Part shown: one piece after another, positions 1 through 6,086 of the stretch | Numbering within the stretch: the stretch's first letter is position 1 | Layout: each line of letters opens with the position of its first letter | NCBI GenBank assembly: GCA_016284975.1 | Contig: JAEEPV010000319.1 | Location: 1-7,066 of the forward strand | Length of the DNA stretch: 7,066 nt | Source: Solobacterium sp. | GTDB lineage: Bacteria; Bacillota_I; Bacilli_A; Erysipelotrichales; Erysipelotrichaceae | Direction of reading: 5' to 3' | Position numbers and translations under genes: made by a program | The notes under the pieces: generated by a model | Databases searched by the model: none | The model's input: the letters and a program-made list of their open reading frames with translations, nothing else | What the model was told of the DNA's origin: nothing

Positions 1-212
1 TCTTTGATATAGACATCAAACCGGACACTTTTGACATTGGCATTGTAGTTCAGGATCTGCTGGGCATTGACACATACGACATGATCGATCCGGATATCCA
101 GAATCGTTTCGATCATCTGCTGCGCAAGATCCGGGTTGGAAGCTAATACTGCCGCAAACATTTTGTCATTTGAAATCGGATAATACTTTCGTTCAGGTGT
201 TTCAGAATTCAT
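1..212 (-). CDS. Rpn/PD-(D/E)XK nuclease family transposase, N-terminal part (runs off the left edge)
   Basis: Open reading frame of 70 codons from an ATG at 212 that continues past base 1; too short for an ORF list because it is cut by the window edge. The start is supported by an AAGGAGG site 11 nt upstream. The N-terminus carries the pattern typical of the PDDEXK_2/Rpn family: an early 'ISNDKMFAAVL' stretch (residues 13-23), a helix near residues 27-40 (DLAQQMIETIL), and 'VRFDVYI' at residues 63-69, whose Asp66 would be the first acidic residue of the PD-(D/E)XK active site. Known members of this family (Rpn proteins in Escherichia coli) are recombination-promoting DNA endonucleases; in Bacillota they are often multicopy and annotated as transposase or conserved hypothetical. 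The Asp...(D/E)xK core would lie outside the window, so activity cannot be judged. It is separated from the upstream gene by a terminator and is probably its own unit. The family call is by motif recognition from the N-terminus only. Confidence 0.72.
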   Translation of the reverse strand, partial: MNSETPERKYYPISNDKMFAAVLASNPDLAQQMIETILDIRIDHVVCVNAQQILNYNANVKSVRFDVYIK

Positions 213-242
213 TCTTTGAATTTCCTCCTTATTGTTCTCTTA

Positions 243-264
243 GTCATAAGAAGGAAATTCCTTC
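243..264 (-). promoter_or_regulatory. Possible promoter/operator of the Rpn-family gene: perfect inverted repeat next to a weak -10
   Basis: Bases 250-264 form a 15-bp inverted repeat, GAAGGAA-a-TTCCTTC, lying just downstream (minus strand) of the T-tract of the preceding terminator and about 40 bases before the Rpn-family start. A -10-like TATGAC (248-243 on the minus strand) follows directly, with only a T-rich non-consensus -35. The repeat therefore sits where a promoter spacer would be, which would suit a repressor operator. A one-base loop is too tight for a stable RNA hairpin, which favours a DNA site. The promoter call is weak. Confidence 0.25.
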
Positions 265-301
265 AAAAAACATCCCGACATCATGATCAGGATGTATTTT
301 T
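265..301 (-). terminator. Intrinsic terminator after the dCMP deaminase gene
   Basis: On the minus strand, just after the stop at 303, ACATCC (295-290) pairs with GGATGT (275-270) across a 14-nt loop, and is followed by six T residues (270-265). A-rich sequence on the other flank (A/T pairs 297-301) makes it possibly bidirectional. The stem is only 6 bp with a fairly large loop, although the loop contains the self-complementary ATCATGAT, so strength is moderate. It would end the lspA-rluD-rhomboid-dCMP deaminase unit. Confidence 0.7.
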
Positions 302-302
302 G

Positions 303-797
303 TCATACCGTTGTATTTGGCACTTTTTCAACATTTAACTTGATTGTGTTTTCAATTCTGACAAGTTCAACACCGGCTGCTGCCAGCATTGCCTTAGAGG
401 CTTTCGTGCCGTCTGTCTCAGCATACTTATCTGATTCATAGACAATCCGCTTGATACCGGACTGAATAATTGCCTTTGCGCATTCATTGCACGGGAACAG
501 TGAAACATAAATCGTACAGCCTGTAACCGAGCGTGGACTGTTCAGAATTGCATTCAATTCTGCATGAACTACATAGAAGTATTTCGTATGCAGTGCTTCC
601 CCTTCTCTTTCCCAGGGGAATACATCGTCGGAGCATCCTGTAGGAAATCCGTTATACCCGACGGAAACAACGCGATGATTTTCATCCACGATTGCAGCAC
701 CCACCTGCGTATTTGGATCTTTGGAACGAAGTGCGGAAAGATGGGCAAGGCCCATAAAGTATTCATCCCATGTGAGTGTATCAAGACGTTTTCCCAT
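303..797 (-). CDS. comEB: dCMP deaminase (ComEB-like cytidine/deoxycytidylate deaminase family)
   Basis: A 164-residue protein that should deaminate dCMP to dUMP, feeding thymidylate synthesis in the cytoplasm. The zinc-dependent deaminase signature is complete: His78-Ala79-Glu80 (zinc ligand His and proton-shuttling Glu) and PCNEC at 102-106 (zinc ligands Cys103 and Cys106). The 'DPNTQVGAAIVD' segment near residues 27-38 and 'GYNGFP' at 47-52 are typical of deoxycytidylate deaminases rather than of tRNA adenosine or cytidine deaminases. Length fits the family. The ATG (797-795) overlaps the TAA of the rhomboid gene by one base (TAATG) and its ribosome binding site, GGAGG, lies inside the last codons of that gene, so translation is probably coupled. 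It is the last gene of its unit and is followed by a terminator. ComEB is named from a Bacillus competence operon, but the enzyme is metabolic; nothing here implies competence. The exact symbol is less certain than the enzyme class. Confidence 0.93.
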   Translation of the reverse strand: MGKRLDTLTWDEYFMGLAHLSALRSKDPNTQVGAAIVDENHRVVSVGYNGFPTGCSDDVFPWEREGEALHTKYFYVVHAELNAILNSPRSVTGCTIYVSLFPCNECAKAIIQSGIKRIVYESDKYAETDGTKASKAMLAAAGVELVRIENTIKLNVEKVPNTTV

Positions 798-1603
798 TAT
801 TGCTTTACCTCCAGCATGTCTTCCAGATATGTTACATCATACAGCTTGTCCAGATTTGAAGCCATATGTCTTGCATGTTCATGCAGTCCGATCGAATCCT
901 CCATTTTGAGAACTCTCAGATCGGTCAGAAGGTACATCTCGGAAGAATTGATGGTACTGCTTCTGATACAGAATCCACTTGCGCCGATCAGTAGCAGTAC
1001 GAACGCAACGGACGCATGTATACGCTGGTTCTTGTTATTGATATCCGGCTTGAGGATCAGGATCAGAATCAGACCGGTGATAGCTCCGCCAAAATGCGCT
1101 CTCCAGGCTACTCCCGGCATAAAATTGATGAATAGATTGATCAATATCGTCTGCAGAACACCGTTGCGTACCTGAGGGATCTTTAATGCCCCTGCTTTGG
1201 CTACCAGCAGGACATAGGCCGCCAGTAATCCATACAGTCCTCCGGACAGTCCGACACCAACGGTATTTCCGGATGTACAGAACAGAAACACACTTCCGCC
1301 GATGACCGAACCCAACAGAAGAATCAGATAGTTCCGTACACCAAGAGAAGTTTCCATTGCCTTTCCGAGAATTGAAAGGGAAAACATATTCATGAACAGA
1401 TGCAGCACCGAGACATGTACAAAGCCGCATGTCAGCATCCGAAACCATTCTCCGGCTATGACAAACGCTTTATAGTACGCACCGAAAAAGATAGCCCGTT
1501 CCGTTTCCGTTTCGCCAAACGGCAAAAAATTGATCAGTAATGTAATCACAACACAGATCAGTGTAACGATAAATGTTGCAGTGATTTTCGGTTTTTCCTT
1601 CAT
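797..1603 (-). CDS. Rhomboid family intramembrane serine protease
   Basis: A 268-residue polytopic membrane protein expected to cut transmembrane substrates within the lipid bilayer. Rhomboid landmarks in order: EWFRMLTCGFVH (52-63); His63, His68 and Asn72 of the HxxxxHLxxN-type motif in the second membrane helix; GLSGG at 118-122 with nucleophile Ser120; and AHFGG at 169-173 with catalytic His170. Hydrophobic segments fall at about 9-27, 62-80, 92-110, 117-136, 148-165, 172-185 and 196-213, giving six or seven helices. A soluble, charged tail of about 55 residues (214-268) follows the last helix. The ATG overlaps the TGA of the pseudouridine synthase gene by four bases (ATGA), and the gene in turn overlaps the dCMP deaminase start, so it is embedded in the lspA unit. 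Its own ribosome binding site (GGAAGA) is modest, consistent with coupling. Serine/histidine dyad is intact, so it is predicted active; the substrate is unknown. Confidence 0.92.
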   Translation of the reverse strand: MKEKPKITATFIVTLICVVITLLINFLPFGETETERAIFFGAYYKAFVIAGEWFRMLTCGFVHVSVLHLFMNMFSLSILGKAMETSLGVRNYLILLLGSVIGGSVFLFCTSGNTVGVGLSGGLYGLLAAYVLLVAKAGALKIPQVRNGVLQTILINLFINFMPGVAWRAHFGGAITGLILILILKPDINNKNQRIHASVAFVLLLIGASGFCIRSSTINSSEMYLLTDLRVLKMEDSIGLHEHARHMASNLDKLYDVTYLEDMLEVKQ

Positions 1604-2514
1604 TCTTTTTCTTCCGTTTCCAGAATTGACAGCAGTTGTTCAAAATACTGCGGCAACGGTGCTTCAAACGTCATTTCTTCGTTTGTGCCGGGGTGAACAA
1701 GCGACAGGCGGTAGGCATGAAGCACCTGACCCTGCGTATCCATATATCTGCATGCGCCGCCGTAAACCGTATCCCCGGTAACAGGGTGATGAATATAGCT
1801 CATGTGAACACGAATCTGATGCGTACGCCCGGTTTCCAGTCTGCATTCCGTAAGCGTATGGTTTTGAAACCGCTGCCGGACAGCGAAATGCGTCCTGGCC
1901 GGTTTGCTGTTTTTGTCGATGACCGTCATCTTCTTGCGGTCCTTCGGATCCCGTCCGATTGGCGCATCGATCAGTCCTTCTTCATGATCAATCACCCCGT
2001 CACACAGTGCCAGATATTCCCGATGGCAGGTCTTGTTTTCCAGCTGCGCAGCAATCGACCGGTGGGCGTTGTCATTTTTGCAGGCAACGATACAGCCGGT
2101 CGTATCCTTGTCAATCCGATGCACGATCCCGGGCCGCAGTACACCATTGATTCCGGAGAGATCTTTGCAGTGAAAAAGCAGTGCATTTACCAGTGTTCCG
2201 CTGTGCACACCGGCTGCCGGATGAACGACCATCCCTTTCGGTTTATTAATTACAATGATGTCCGAATCTTCATACAGAATATCGAGGGGAATGTTTTCCG
2301 GTTCAACATTCAGCGGTTCATCTTCTGGAATCGCAGCGACAATTTCCATTCCTTCCGTGAGCTTCAGAGAAGACTTTGCCGGTTTTCCATCCGCAAGAAT
2401 ATGACCCTCTTCACAAAGTGCCTGGATCCGGCTTCTGGAGAGTTCGGTCTTTTCCGAAAGATACTTATCGATACGAACACCGTTTTCTTCTGCTTTCAGT
2501 ATGATCGTCTGCAT
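1600..2514 (-). CDS. rluD: RluA/RluD-family 23S rRNA pseudouridine synthase
   Basis: About 304 residues; converts specific uridines in structured RNA, most likely 23S rRNA, to pseudouridine. An S4 RNA-binding domain covers roughly residues 12-60 (RIDKYLSE...LSRSRIQALCEEGHILADGK). The catalytic domain follows, with the PKGMVVHP segment near 92-99 and the signature HRIDKDTTG near 132-140, whose first Asp is the catalytic residue. RTHQIRVHM near 230-238 is the usual C-terminal motif. Start choice: an ATG at 2520 overlaps the lspA stop (ATGA) but the AGGAG site lies only about 1 nt before it; the same AGGAG is 7 nt before the ATG at 2514, which is therefore preferred (the longer form adds Met-Lys). 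The stop overlaps the rhomboid start by four bases. The lspA-rluD pairing is common in Bacillota. Family is certain; the precise target (RluD versus other RluA members) is inferred from domain layout and context. Confidence 0.92.
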   Translation of the reverse strand: MQTIILKAEENGVRIDKYLSEKTELSRSRIQALCEEGHILADGKPAKSSLKLTEGMEIVAAIPEDEPLNVEPENIPLDILYEDSDIIVINKPKGMVVHPAAGVHSGTLVNALLFHCKDLSGINGVLRPGIVHRIDKDTTGCIVACKNDNAHRSIAAQLENKTCHREYLALCDGVIDHEEGLIDAPIGRDPKDRKKMTVIDKNSKPARTHFAVRQRFQNHTLTECRLETGRTHQIRVHMSYIHHPVTGDTVYGGACRYMDTQGQVLHAYRLSLVHPGTNEEMTFEAPLPQYFEQLLSILETEEKE

Positions 2515-2516
2515 CT

Positions 2517-3023
2517 TCATACTCCTGTGCGGTCTTTCTCAGGCTCGATCACATCCGGATCGACGGCATCCGCATCCGGATCTTTTTCAAAGATCGTGGA
2601 AATAATCAGAAGACACACCCCTACCGTAAGACAGATATCCGCCACATTGAACACCGGAAAATCATATCCAAAGATATAAAAATTCAGAAAATCCCGTACA
2701 TAGCCAAACATCAGACGGTCGATCAGATTCCCTGCCGCACCGGCGATCATAAGCGCCAGCGCAACCGCGGAAAGCTTGTTATCTTCCTTCAGCATTTTAT
2801 TCAGATAGAAGATCATCACCAGAATCGCCACAGCTGCCAGCAGCGACAGAAAAACGCGCTGTCCGGCAAGCATACTCCAGGCGGCTCCGGTATTTTTTAC
2901 ATAAGTGATATAGAAAAAATCATGAATCACCTCAAGATTCCCAAACTGTTCGGGACTGGCTGCGATCAGTGCCTTTGTCACCTGATCTGCCACGACTAAT
3001 ACAATAATCAGAATCCAAATCAT
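2517..3023 (-). CDS. lspA: Signal peptidase II (prolipoprotein signal peptidase)
   Basis: A 168-residue integral membrane aspartyl protease that removes the signal peptide from lipid-modified prolipoproteins at the lipobox Cys. All family blocks are visible: VADQVTK at 11-17, YVKNTGAAWSML at 41-52 (the NxGxAw block), AGAAGNLIDRL at 94-104 with catalytic Asp102, and VFNVADICL at 124-132 with catalytic Asp129. Four hydrophobic helices lie at about 2-21, 57-75, 85-101 and 128-145. The body has the usual length, but it ends in an unusually acidic tail of about 22 residues (DPDADAVDPDV...) beyond the last helix. Start at ATG 3023 follows an A/G-rich region (AGGAAAAGAG). It is the first gene of the unit, with a candidate promoter at 3078-3050, and its stop overlaps or abuts the pseudouridine synthase start. 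Confidence 0.96.
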   Translation of the reverse strand: MIWILIIVLVVADQVTKALIAASPEQFGNLEVIHDFFYITYVKNTGAAWSMLAGQRVFLSLLAAVAILVMIFYLNKMLKEDNKLSAVALALMIAGAAGNLIDRLMFGYVRDFLNFYIFGYDFPVFNVADICLTVGVCLLIISTIFEKDPDADAVDPDVIEPEKDRTGV

Positions 3024-3049
3024 ATGTTTTCTCTTTTCCTGACTCCATT

Positions 3050-3078
3050 ATTTTACCGAAAAGCACACAGAATGAAAG
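3050..3078 (-). promoter_or_regulatory. Candidate sigma-A promoter for the lspA unit
   Basis: On the minus strand, TAAAAT (3055-3050) matches the -10 consensus at five of six positions, and CTTTCA (3078-3073) is a weak -35 (three of six) at a 17-bp spacing. It lies between the terminator of the preceding unit and the lspA start, about 27 bases from the ATG, exactly where a new promoter is needed. No operator-like repeat is evident. Confidence 0.5.
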
Positions 3079-3091
3079 AAATACCGCCTGA

Positions 3092-3126
3092 CAAAAAAAT
3101 CTTCTGCCTGTTTTGCGCAGAAGATT
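3092..3126 (-). terminator. Strong intrinsic terminator after the TSCPD gene
   Basis: On the minus strand AATCTTCTGC (3126-3117) pairs perfectly with GCAGAAGATT (3107-3098) across a 9-nt loop, and the T-run continues (seven consecutive T residues in all, down to 3093). It begins 6 bases after the TSCPD stop codon and separates the regulator-kinase-rubrerythrin-TSCPD unit from the lspA unit. Confidence 0.9.
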
Positions 3127-3132
3127 CGTGAA

Positions 3133-3387
3133 TTAATGCTGTGCTTTGTAAGTCTTCAGTGCCTGTGCCATCTGATCCGGACAGGAAGTCTGTTTGAATC
3201 CGCACTTGATTCCGTCAAGACAGCTTATGACTTCATCAATGGTTCTGCCTTTTACCAGAGCTGAGATTCCCTTCAGATTCCCGTTACAGCCATTGATGAC
3301 TTCGAGACCGGAAATCACATCTCCTTCCAGCTGAAACCGCATTTCAGTCGAGCAGACACCTTTTGGTTTGTAGACAAATGTTTCCAT
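3133..3387 (-). CDS. TSCPD domain-containing small cysteine protein (TIGR03905-like), function unknown
   Basis: An 84-residue soluble protein with no signal peptide or membrane segment. It is recognised from the C-terminal TSCPD motif (Thr67-Ser68-Cys69-Pro70-Asp71), the VINGCNGN block (30-37) and the early KGVCSTE block (9-15). It has five cysteines (12, 34, 56, 62, 69); Cys12, Cys34, Cys62 and Cys69 match the spaced four-Cys pattern of the family, suggesting metal binding or redox chemistry. The same domain occurs at the C-terminus of vitamin B12-dependent ribonucleotide reductases, but a free-standing 84-residue form has no assigned function that I can state. It starts 7 nt after the rubrerythrin stop and has no good ribosome binding site of its own (nearest GAGAGA about 19 nt away), so translation probably depends on ribosomes finishing rubrerythrin. 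A strong terminator follows it. The co-location with rubrerythrin points to, but does not prove, a redox or metal role. Confidence 0.85.
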   Translation of the reverse strand: METFVYKPKGVCSTEMRFQLEGDVISGLEVINGCNGNLKGISALVKGRTIDEVISCLDGIKCGFKQTSCPDQMAQALKTYKAQH

Positions 3388-3394
3388 TACAGAA

Positions 3395-3937
3395 TTAATA
3401 GTTGTCTCTCTTCAGTTCGAAGTAAGCCTGCGGATGAGCGCATACCGGGCACTTTTCCGGAGCTTCCTTGGCAACAACGACTGCACCACAGTTACGGCAC
3501 TGCCATGTTACGGCATCCTGACGGACAAATACCTCGCCGTTTTCGATATTGGCCAGCAGCTTGTTGTAGCGCTCTTCATGTTCCTTTTCGACCTTGGCTA
3601 CACCGCGGAACTGCTCTGCGATTTCTGTGAAACCTTCCTCTTCAGCGATCTCTGCAAAGGATTTGTACATCTCTGTCCATTCCTCATGTTCGCCTTCCGC
3701 TGCCTGCTTCAGATTGGAAACGGTATCCTGAATGGAACCGCCCTGCAGATATTTGAACCACATCTTGGCATGTTCTTTTTCGTTCAGCGCAGTCTCTGCA
3801 AATGTAGCAGCGATCTGCTCGTAGCCGTCTTTCTTCGCGCGGCTTGCCCAGTAATCATACTTGTTGCGGGCCTGGCTTTCACCAGCGAATGCATACGCGA
3901 GATTCTGTTCCGTTTTGGTTCCTTTGAGTTCTTTCAT
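3395..3937 (-). CDS. rbr: Rubrerythrin (non-haem diiron peroxidase with C-terminal rubredoxin domain)
   Basis: A 180-residue cytoplasmic protein that reduces hydrogen peroxide to water in anaerobes, receiving electrons through a rubredoxin-type Fe(Cys)4 centre. The N-terminal four-helix ferritin-like domain (about 1-135) keeps the diiron carboxylate and histidine set: Glu20 in FAGESQAR, Glu53/His56 in NEKEHAK, Glu83 and Glu86 in GEHEEW, and Glu117/His120 in VEKEHEER. The C-terminal rubredoxin-like domain has CRNC (147-150) and CPVC (163-166), all four cysteines intact, ending in the typical AHPQAYFEL. It is about ten residues shorter than the Desulfovibrio vulgaris protein, mainly in the loop before Glu83. 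The ATG at 3937 has a strong AAGGAGA site 9 nt upstream. It lies only 17 nt after the sensor kinase stop with no terminator and no convincing promoter between, so it is probably transcribed with the two-component genes. No PerR-like palindrome was seen upstream. Confidence 0.97.
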   Translation of the reverse strand: MKELKGTKTEQNLAYAFAGESQARNKYDYWASRAKKDGYEQIAATFAETALNEKEHAKMWFKYLQGGSIQDTVSNLKQAAEGEHEEWTEMYKSFAEIAEEEGFTEIAEQFRGVAKVEKEHEERYNKLLANIENGEVFVRQDAVTWQCRNCGAVVVAKEAPEKCPVCAHPQAYFELKRDNY

Positions 3938-3954
3938 GTTTTTTTCTCCTTCTT

Positions 3955-5403
3955 TTATGATTTCGATTCCGGCTCGATTGCAGGCAATTCGAACCAGAAT
4001 GTACTTCCTTCGTTCAGTTTGCTGACAACACCATACGGTGCCTGATGAAGATCGAGGATCTTCCTGCAGATATTCAGACCAAGTCCGCTGGAATCATACT
4101 GACGTACATGCGTGCGGTCGATTTTATAGTACCTGTCCCAGATGTCATCAATTTTATCAGATTCGATTCCTTCCCCAAAGTCCTGTACTTCCGTCCGCAC
4201 CATGTCGTCTTTACGGAAGCACCGTACTTCGATCACCCGTGAGCTTCCCGAATAGTTGACGGCGTTGCTCATGAAATTGTTGAACACCTGTTCAATCCGG
4301 CTTTCGTCCGCATTTACCACAAGACCTTCTTCACAGTCCGATCGGATTTCAAACGCATCCTGTTTATGATAACTGCGGTATTTATTAACGTTTCTGGCAA
4401 CCAGATCGCTCATCAGGAAATCCGTGCGATGCAGTTCAATCATGTCCTCTTCCAGTTTGGAAAGGTCCAGAAGATCATCCACCAGATATTTCAGACGCTC
4501 ACTTTCCCGGATGATCACTTCCAGGTTTTCATCTGTTTTTTCGCCCGGCAGATCCCGCATCATCTCACCATAACCCTTGATCATGGTCAGCGGAGTCCTC
4601 AGATCGTGGGATACATTCGCAATCAGATCTCGTTTTGCCCGATCCGCTTTCTGAATATCTTCTGCAGCCGCAGACAGCGTCTCATTCAGTTCCTGTGCTT
4701 CCCGGTACTGATTGGTTTTGGAATCCGTCTGATAAACACCCTTTGGAAGCTCCTTGGCCGCTTCATTGATCTTGACCAGCGGCGTCGCAATACGCCGGTT
4801 CATGATCCATGTCAGAAGAATCATGGACAGGAAGACAATCACGGCGATGTAAACGATCTGCAGCCGCAGGGTTGCAATCGTGGCATTCACCGGAGACAGA
4901 CCGGCATATACCATTACGATTGCCGTGCCGTCATTGGTATCTACAATGCGGGTGAGCGTGATATTCTTCATCCCGCCATCTCCGGGCTTTCCCTGGCCGC
5001 CGGGTCCGCCCGGTATGCCGATTCCCTCGGATGAGGAAAAGTATTCATTTCCGTTATCTCTTGCCAGAGAATACTGCTCGAGGATCTCTCGGGTATTCAT
5101 ACGATAGAGGACGCATCCCATGTTACCGGTCACCTGATCCACACCGGACGTATCAATAATCCTTACACAGGTATCATTTGCGGCGCTGACCGTCCAGATC
5201 GTGTTGGTTAAGTCCTCCTGATTTCCGGATGTCAGAGCTTCTACGACTTCATTTCCAGCCTTCCGTACCGTATCCCGTTTATAGCGTTCATACATCGGCT
5301 CCAGAAGAATGTTCTGAAAGATCGTAAGCAGAAGAATCAGTCCGATCGCAAAAGAAAGCAGATATCTGGCAATTTTCCATTTAAGACTGCTCTTCTTTTT
5401 CAA
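3955..5403 (-). CDS. Membrane sensor histidine kinase of a two-component system
   Basis: A 482-residue sensor that should autophosphorylate and pass phosphate to the regulator encoded just upstream. Layout: transmembrane helix at about 14-36; extracytoplasmic sensor region about 37-180; second helix about 181-201; HAMP linker about 202-255; dimerisation/phosphoacceptor domain with [11 protein letters not shown] and His266; ATPase domain with N box [16 protein letters not shown] (Asn380), G1 box DFGEG (408-412), F box near 421-430 and G2 box SSGLGL (438-443). All key residues are intact. The start is TTG at 5403, which lies 23 bases before the regulator stop codon; GAGGAG about 12 nt upstream supports it, and no ATG occurs before residue 37, which is past the first helix. 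The sensor region has a collagen-like run, residues 129-144 ([16 protein letters not shown]), of unknown meaning. The signal is unknown; the downstream rubrerythrin gene hints at redox, oxygen or iron stress. Confidence 0.95.
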   Translation of the reverse strand: MKKKSSLKWKIARYLLSFAIGLILLLTIFQNILLEPMYERYKRDTVRKAGNEVVEALTSGNQEDLTNTIWTVSAANDTCVRIIDTSGVDQVTGNMGCVLYRMNTREILEQYSLARDNGNEYFSSSEGIGIPGGPGGQGKPGDGGMKNITLTRIVDTNDGTAIVMVYAGLSPVNATIATLRLQIVYIAVIVFLSMILLTWIMNRRIATPLVKINEAAKELPKGVYQTDSKTNQYREAQELNETLSAAAEDIQKADRAKRDLIANVSHDLRTPLTMIKGYGEMMRDLPGEKTDENLEVIIRESERLKYLVDDLLDLSKLEEDMIELHRTDFLMSDLVARNVNKYRSYHKQDAFEIRSDCEEGLVVNADESRIEQVFNNFMSNAVNYSGSSRVIEVRCFRKDDMVRTEVQDFGEGIESDKIDDIWDRYYKIDRTHVRQYDSSGLGLNICRKILDLHQAPYGVVSKLNEGSTFWFELPAIEPESKS

Positions 5404-6064
5404 AACGGTAGCCGACTCCTCTCAGGGTAACGATATAGCTGCTGTAATTCCCCAGATTTTTCCGCAGCAGTTTGATGTGTGTATCCAGTGTCCGATCATC
5501 CCCGTAGAAATCATATCCCCATACGGTATGAAGGATCTGTTCACGGGTCAGTGCAATACCAGCGTTGCGCACCAGATAAACAAGCAGTTCATATTCTTTC
5601 GGAGACAGATTGACGCGCTGATTGCGGATCGTTACCGTTCTGGCACCGTAATCGATCTCCATGTCCTTCAGCCGGTAGATCTCACCGGAAGAAGCCGCTG
5701 GACGCGTCCGCTTCAGAATCGCATGGATGCGCATCATCAGTTCCTTGGATGAAAACGGCTTGACTACATAATCATCCACTCCCAGATCAAAGCCATGAAC
5801 CTTGTCATATTCTTCTCCGAGTGCCGACAACATGATAAACGGCAGATCCGGCTGTGTCTTTTTGATTTCCTTGACCGCAGAGAACCCGTCCAGATTTGGC
5901 ATCATGATATCCATCACAACCAGATCATAGGTATGATTCATGCAGTGATCCACCGCATCCAGGCCATCGACCGCCTGATCGGCCTCGAATCCTTCATAAG
6001 CGGCGTATTTGCAGATCATCTCACGAATCTTTTCTTCATCGTCAACGATCAGTATTTTGGTCAT
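5381..6064 (-). CDS. OmpR/PhoB-family response regulator
   Basis: A 227-residue DNA-binding regulator. The receiver domain (about 1-118) has the acidic pair Asp8/Asp9 with Glu10, phosphoacceptor Asp52 in VVMDIMMPNLDG, switch Ser80 in MLSALG and Lys102-Pro103. The C-terminal winged-helix domain (about 131-224) includes LSPKEYELLVYLVRNAG, the recognition-helix region RTLDTHIKLLRKNLG and the terminal GVGYRFE hairpin, all standard for this family. The ATG at 6064 has an AAGGAG site 9 nt upstream. The stop lies inside the kinase gene, confirming a cognate pair. The gap in front of it holds a -10 element preceded by a 7-bp direct repeat with 11-bp spacing, so autoregulation is likely. No terminator separates it from the Mrp gene upstream, so some read-through is expected. 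The specific ortholog (for example PhoP, ResD or another) cannot be named from sequence alone. Confidence 0.96.
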   Translation of the reverse strand: MTKILIVDDEEKIREMICKYAAYEGFEADQAVDGLDAVDHCMNHTYDLVVMDIMMPNLDGFSAVKEIKKTQPDLPFIMLSALGEEYDKVHGFDLGVDDYVVKPFSSKELMMRIHAILKRTRPAASSGEIYRLKDMEIDYGARTVTIRNQRVNLSPKEYELLVYLVRNAGIALTREQILHTVWGYDFYGDDRTLDTHIKLLRKNLGNYSSYIVTLRGVGYRFEKEEQS

Positions 6065-6086
6065 TTCCGTTTTCTCCTTCAGCTGC

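Noticed and set aside
1636..2679. 347-codon open frame on the plus strand across the pseudouridine synthase and lspA genes
   Set aside because: It is antisense to two well-supported genes and crosses their junction, its translation has no recognisable domain and an odd Arg/Phe/Ile-rich composition, and it has no clear ribosome binding site. It is a codon-bias shadow.
3087..3092. TTGTCA on the minus strand as a -35 for lspA
   Set aside because: It matches the -35 consensus well, but no -10-like hexamer lies 16-18 bp downstream; the TAAAAT at 3055-3050 is too far away.
3434..4045. 203-codon plus-strand frame opposite rubrerythrin and the kinase end
   Set aside because: Fully antisense to conserved rubrerythrin codons, Phe/Leu/Cys-rich translation with no motifs; shadow.
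3938..4050. Separate promoter or PerR-type operator for rubrerythrin
   Set aside because: No paired -35/-10 at acceptable spacing and no TTATAAT-type palindrome were found in the end of the kinase gene or the 17-nt gap.
4366..5034. 222-codon plus-strand frame opposite the histidine kinase
   Set aside because: Antisense to conserved kinase boxes and without domain features; shadow.
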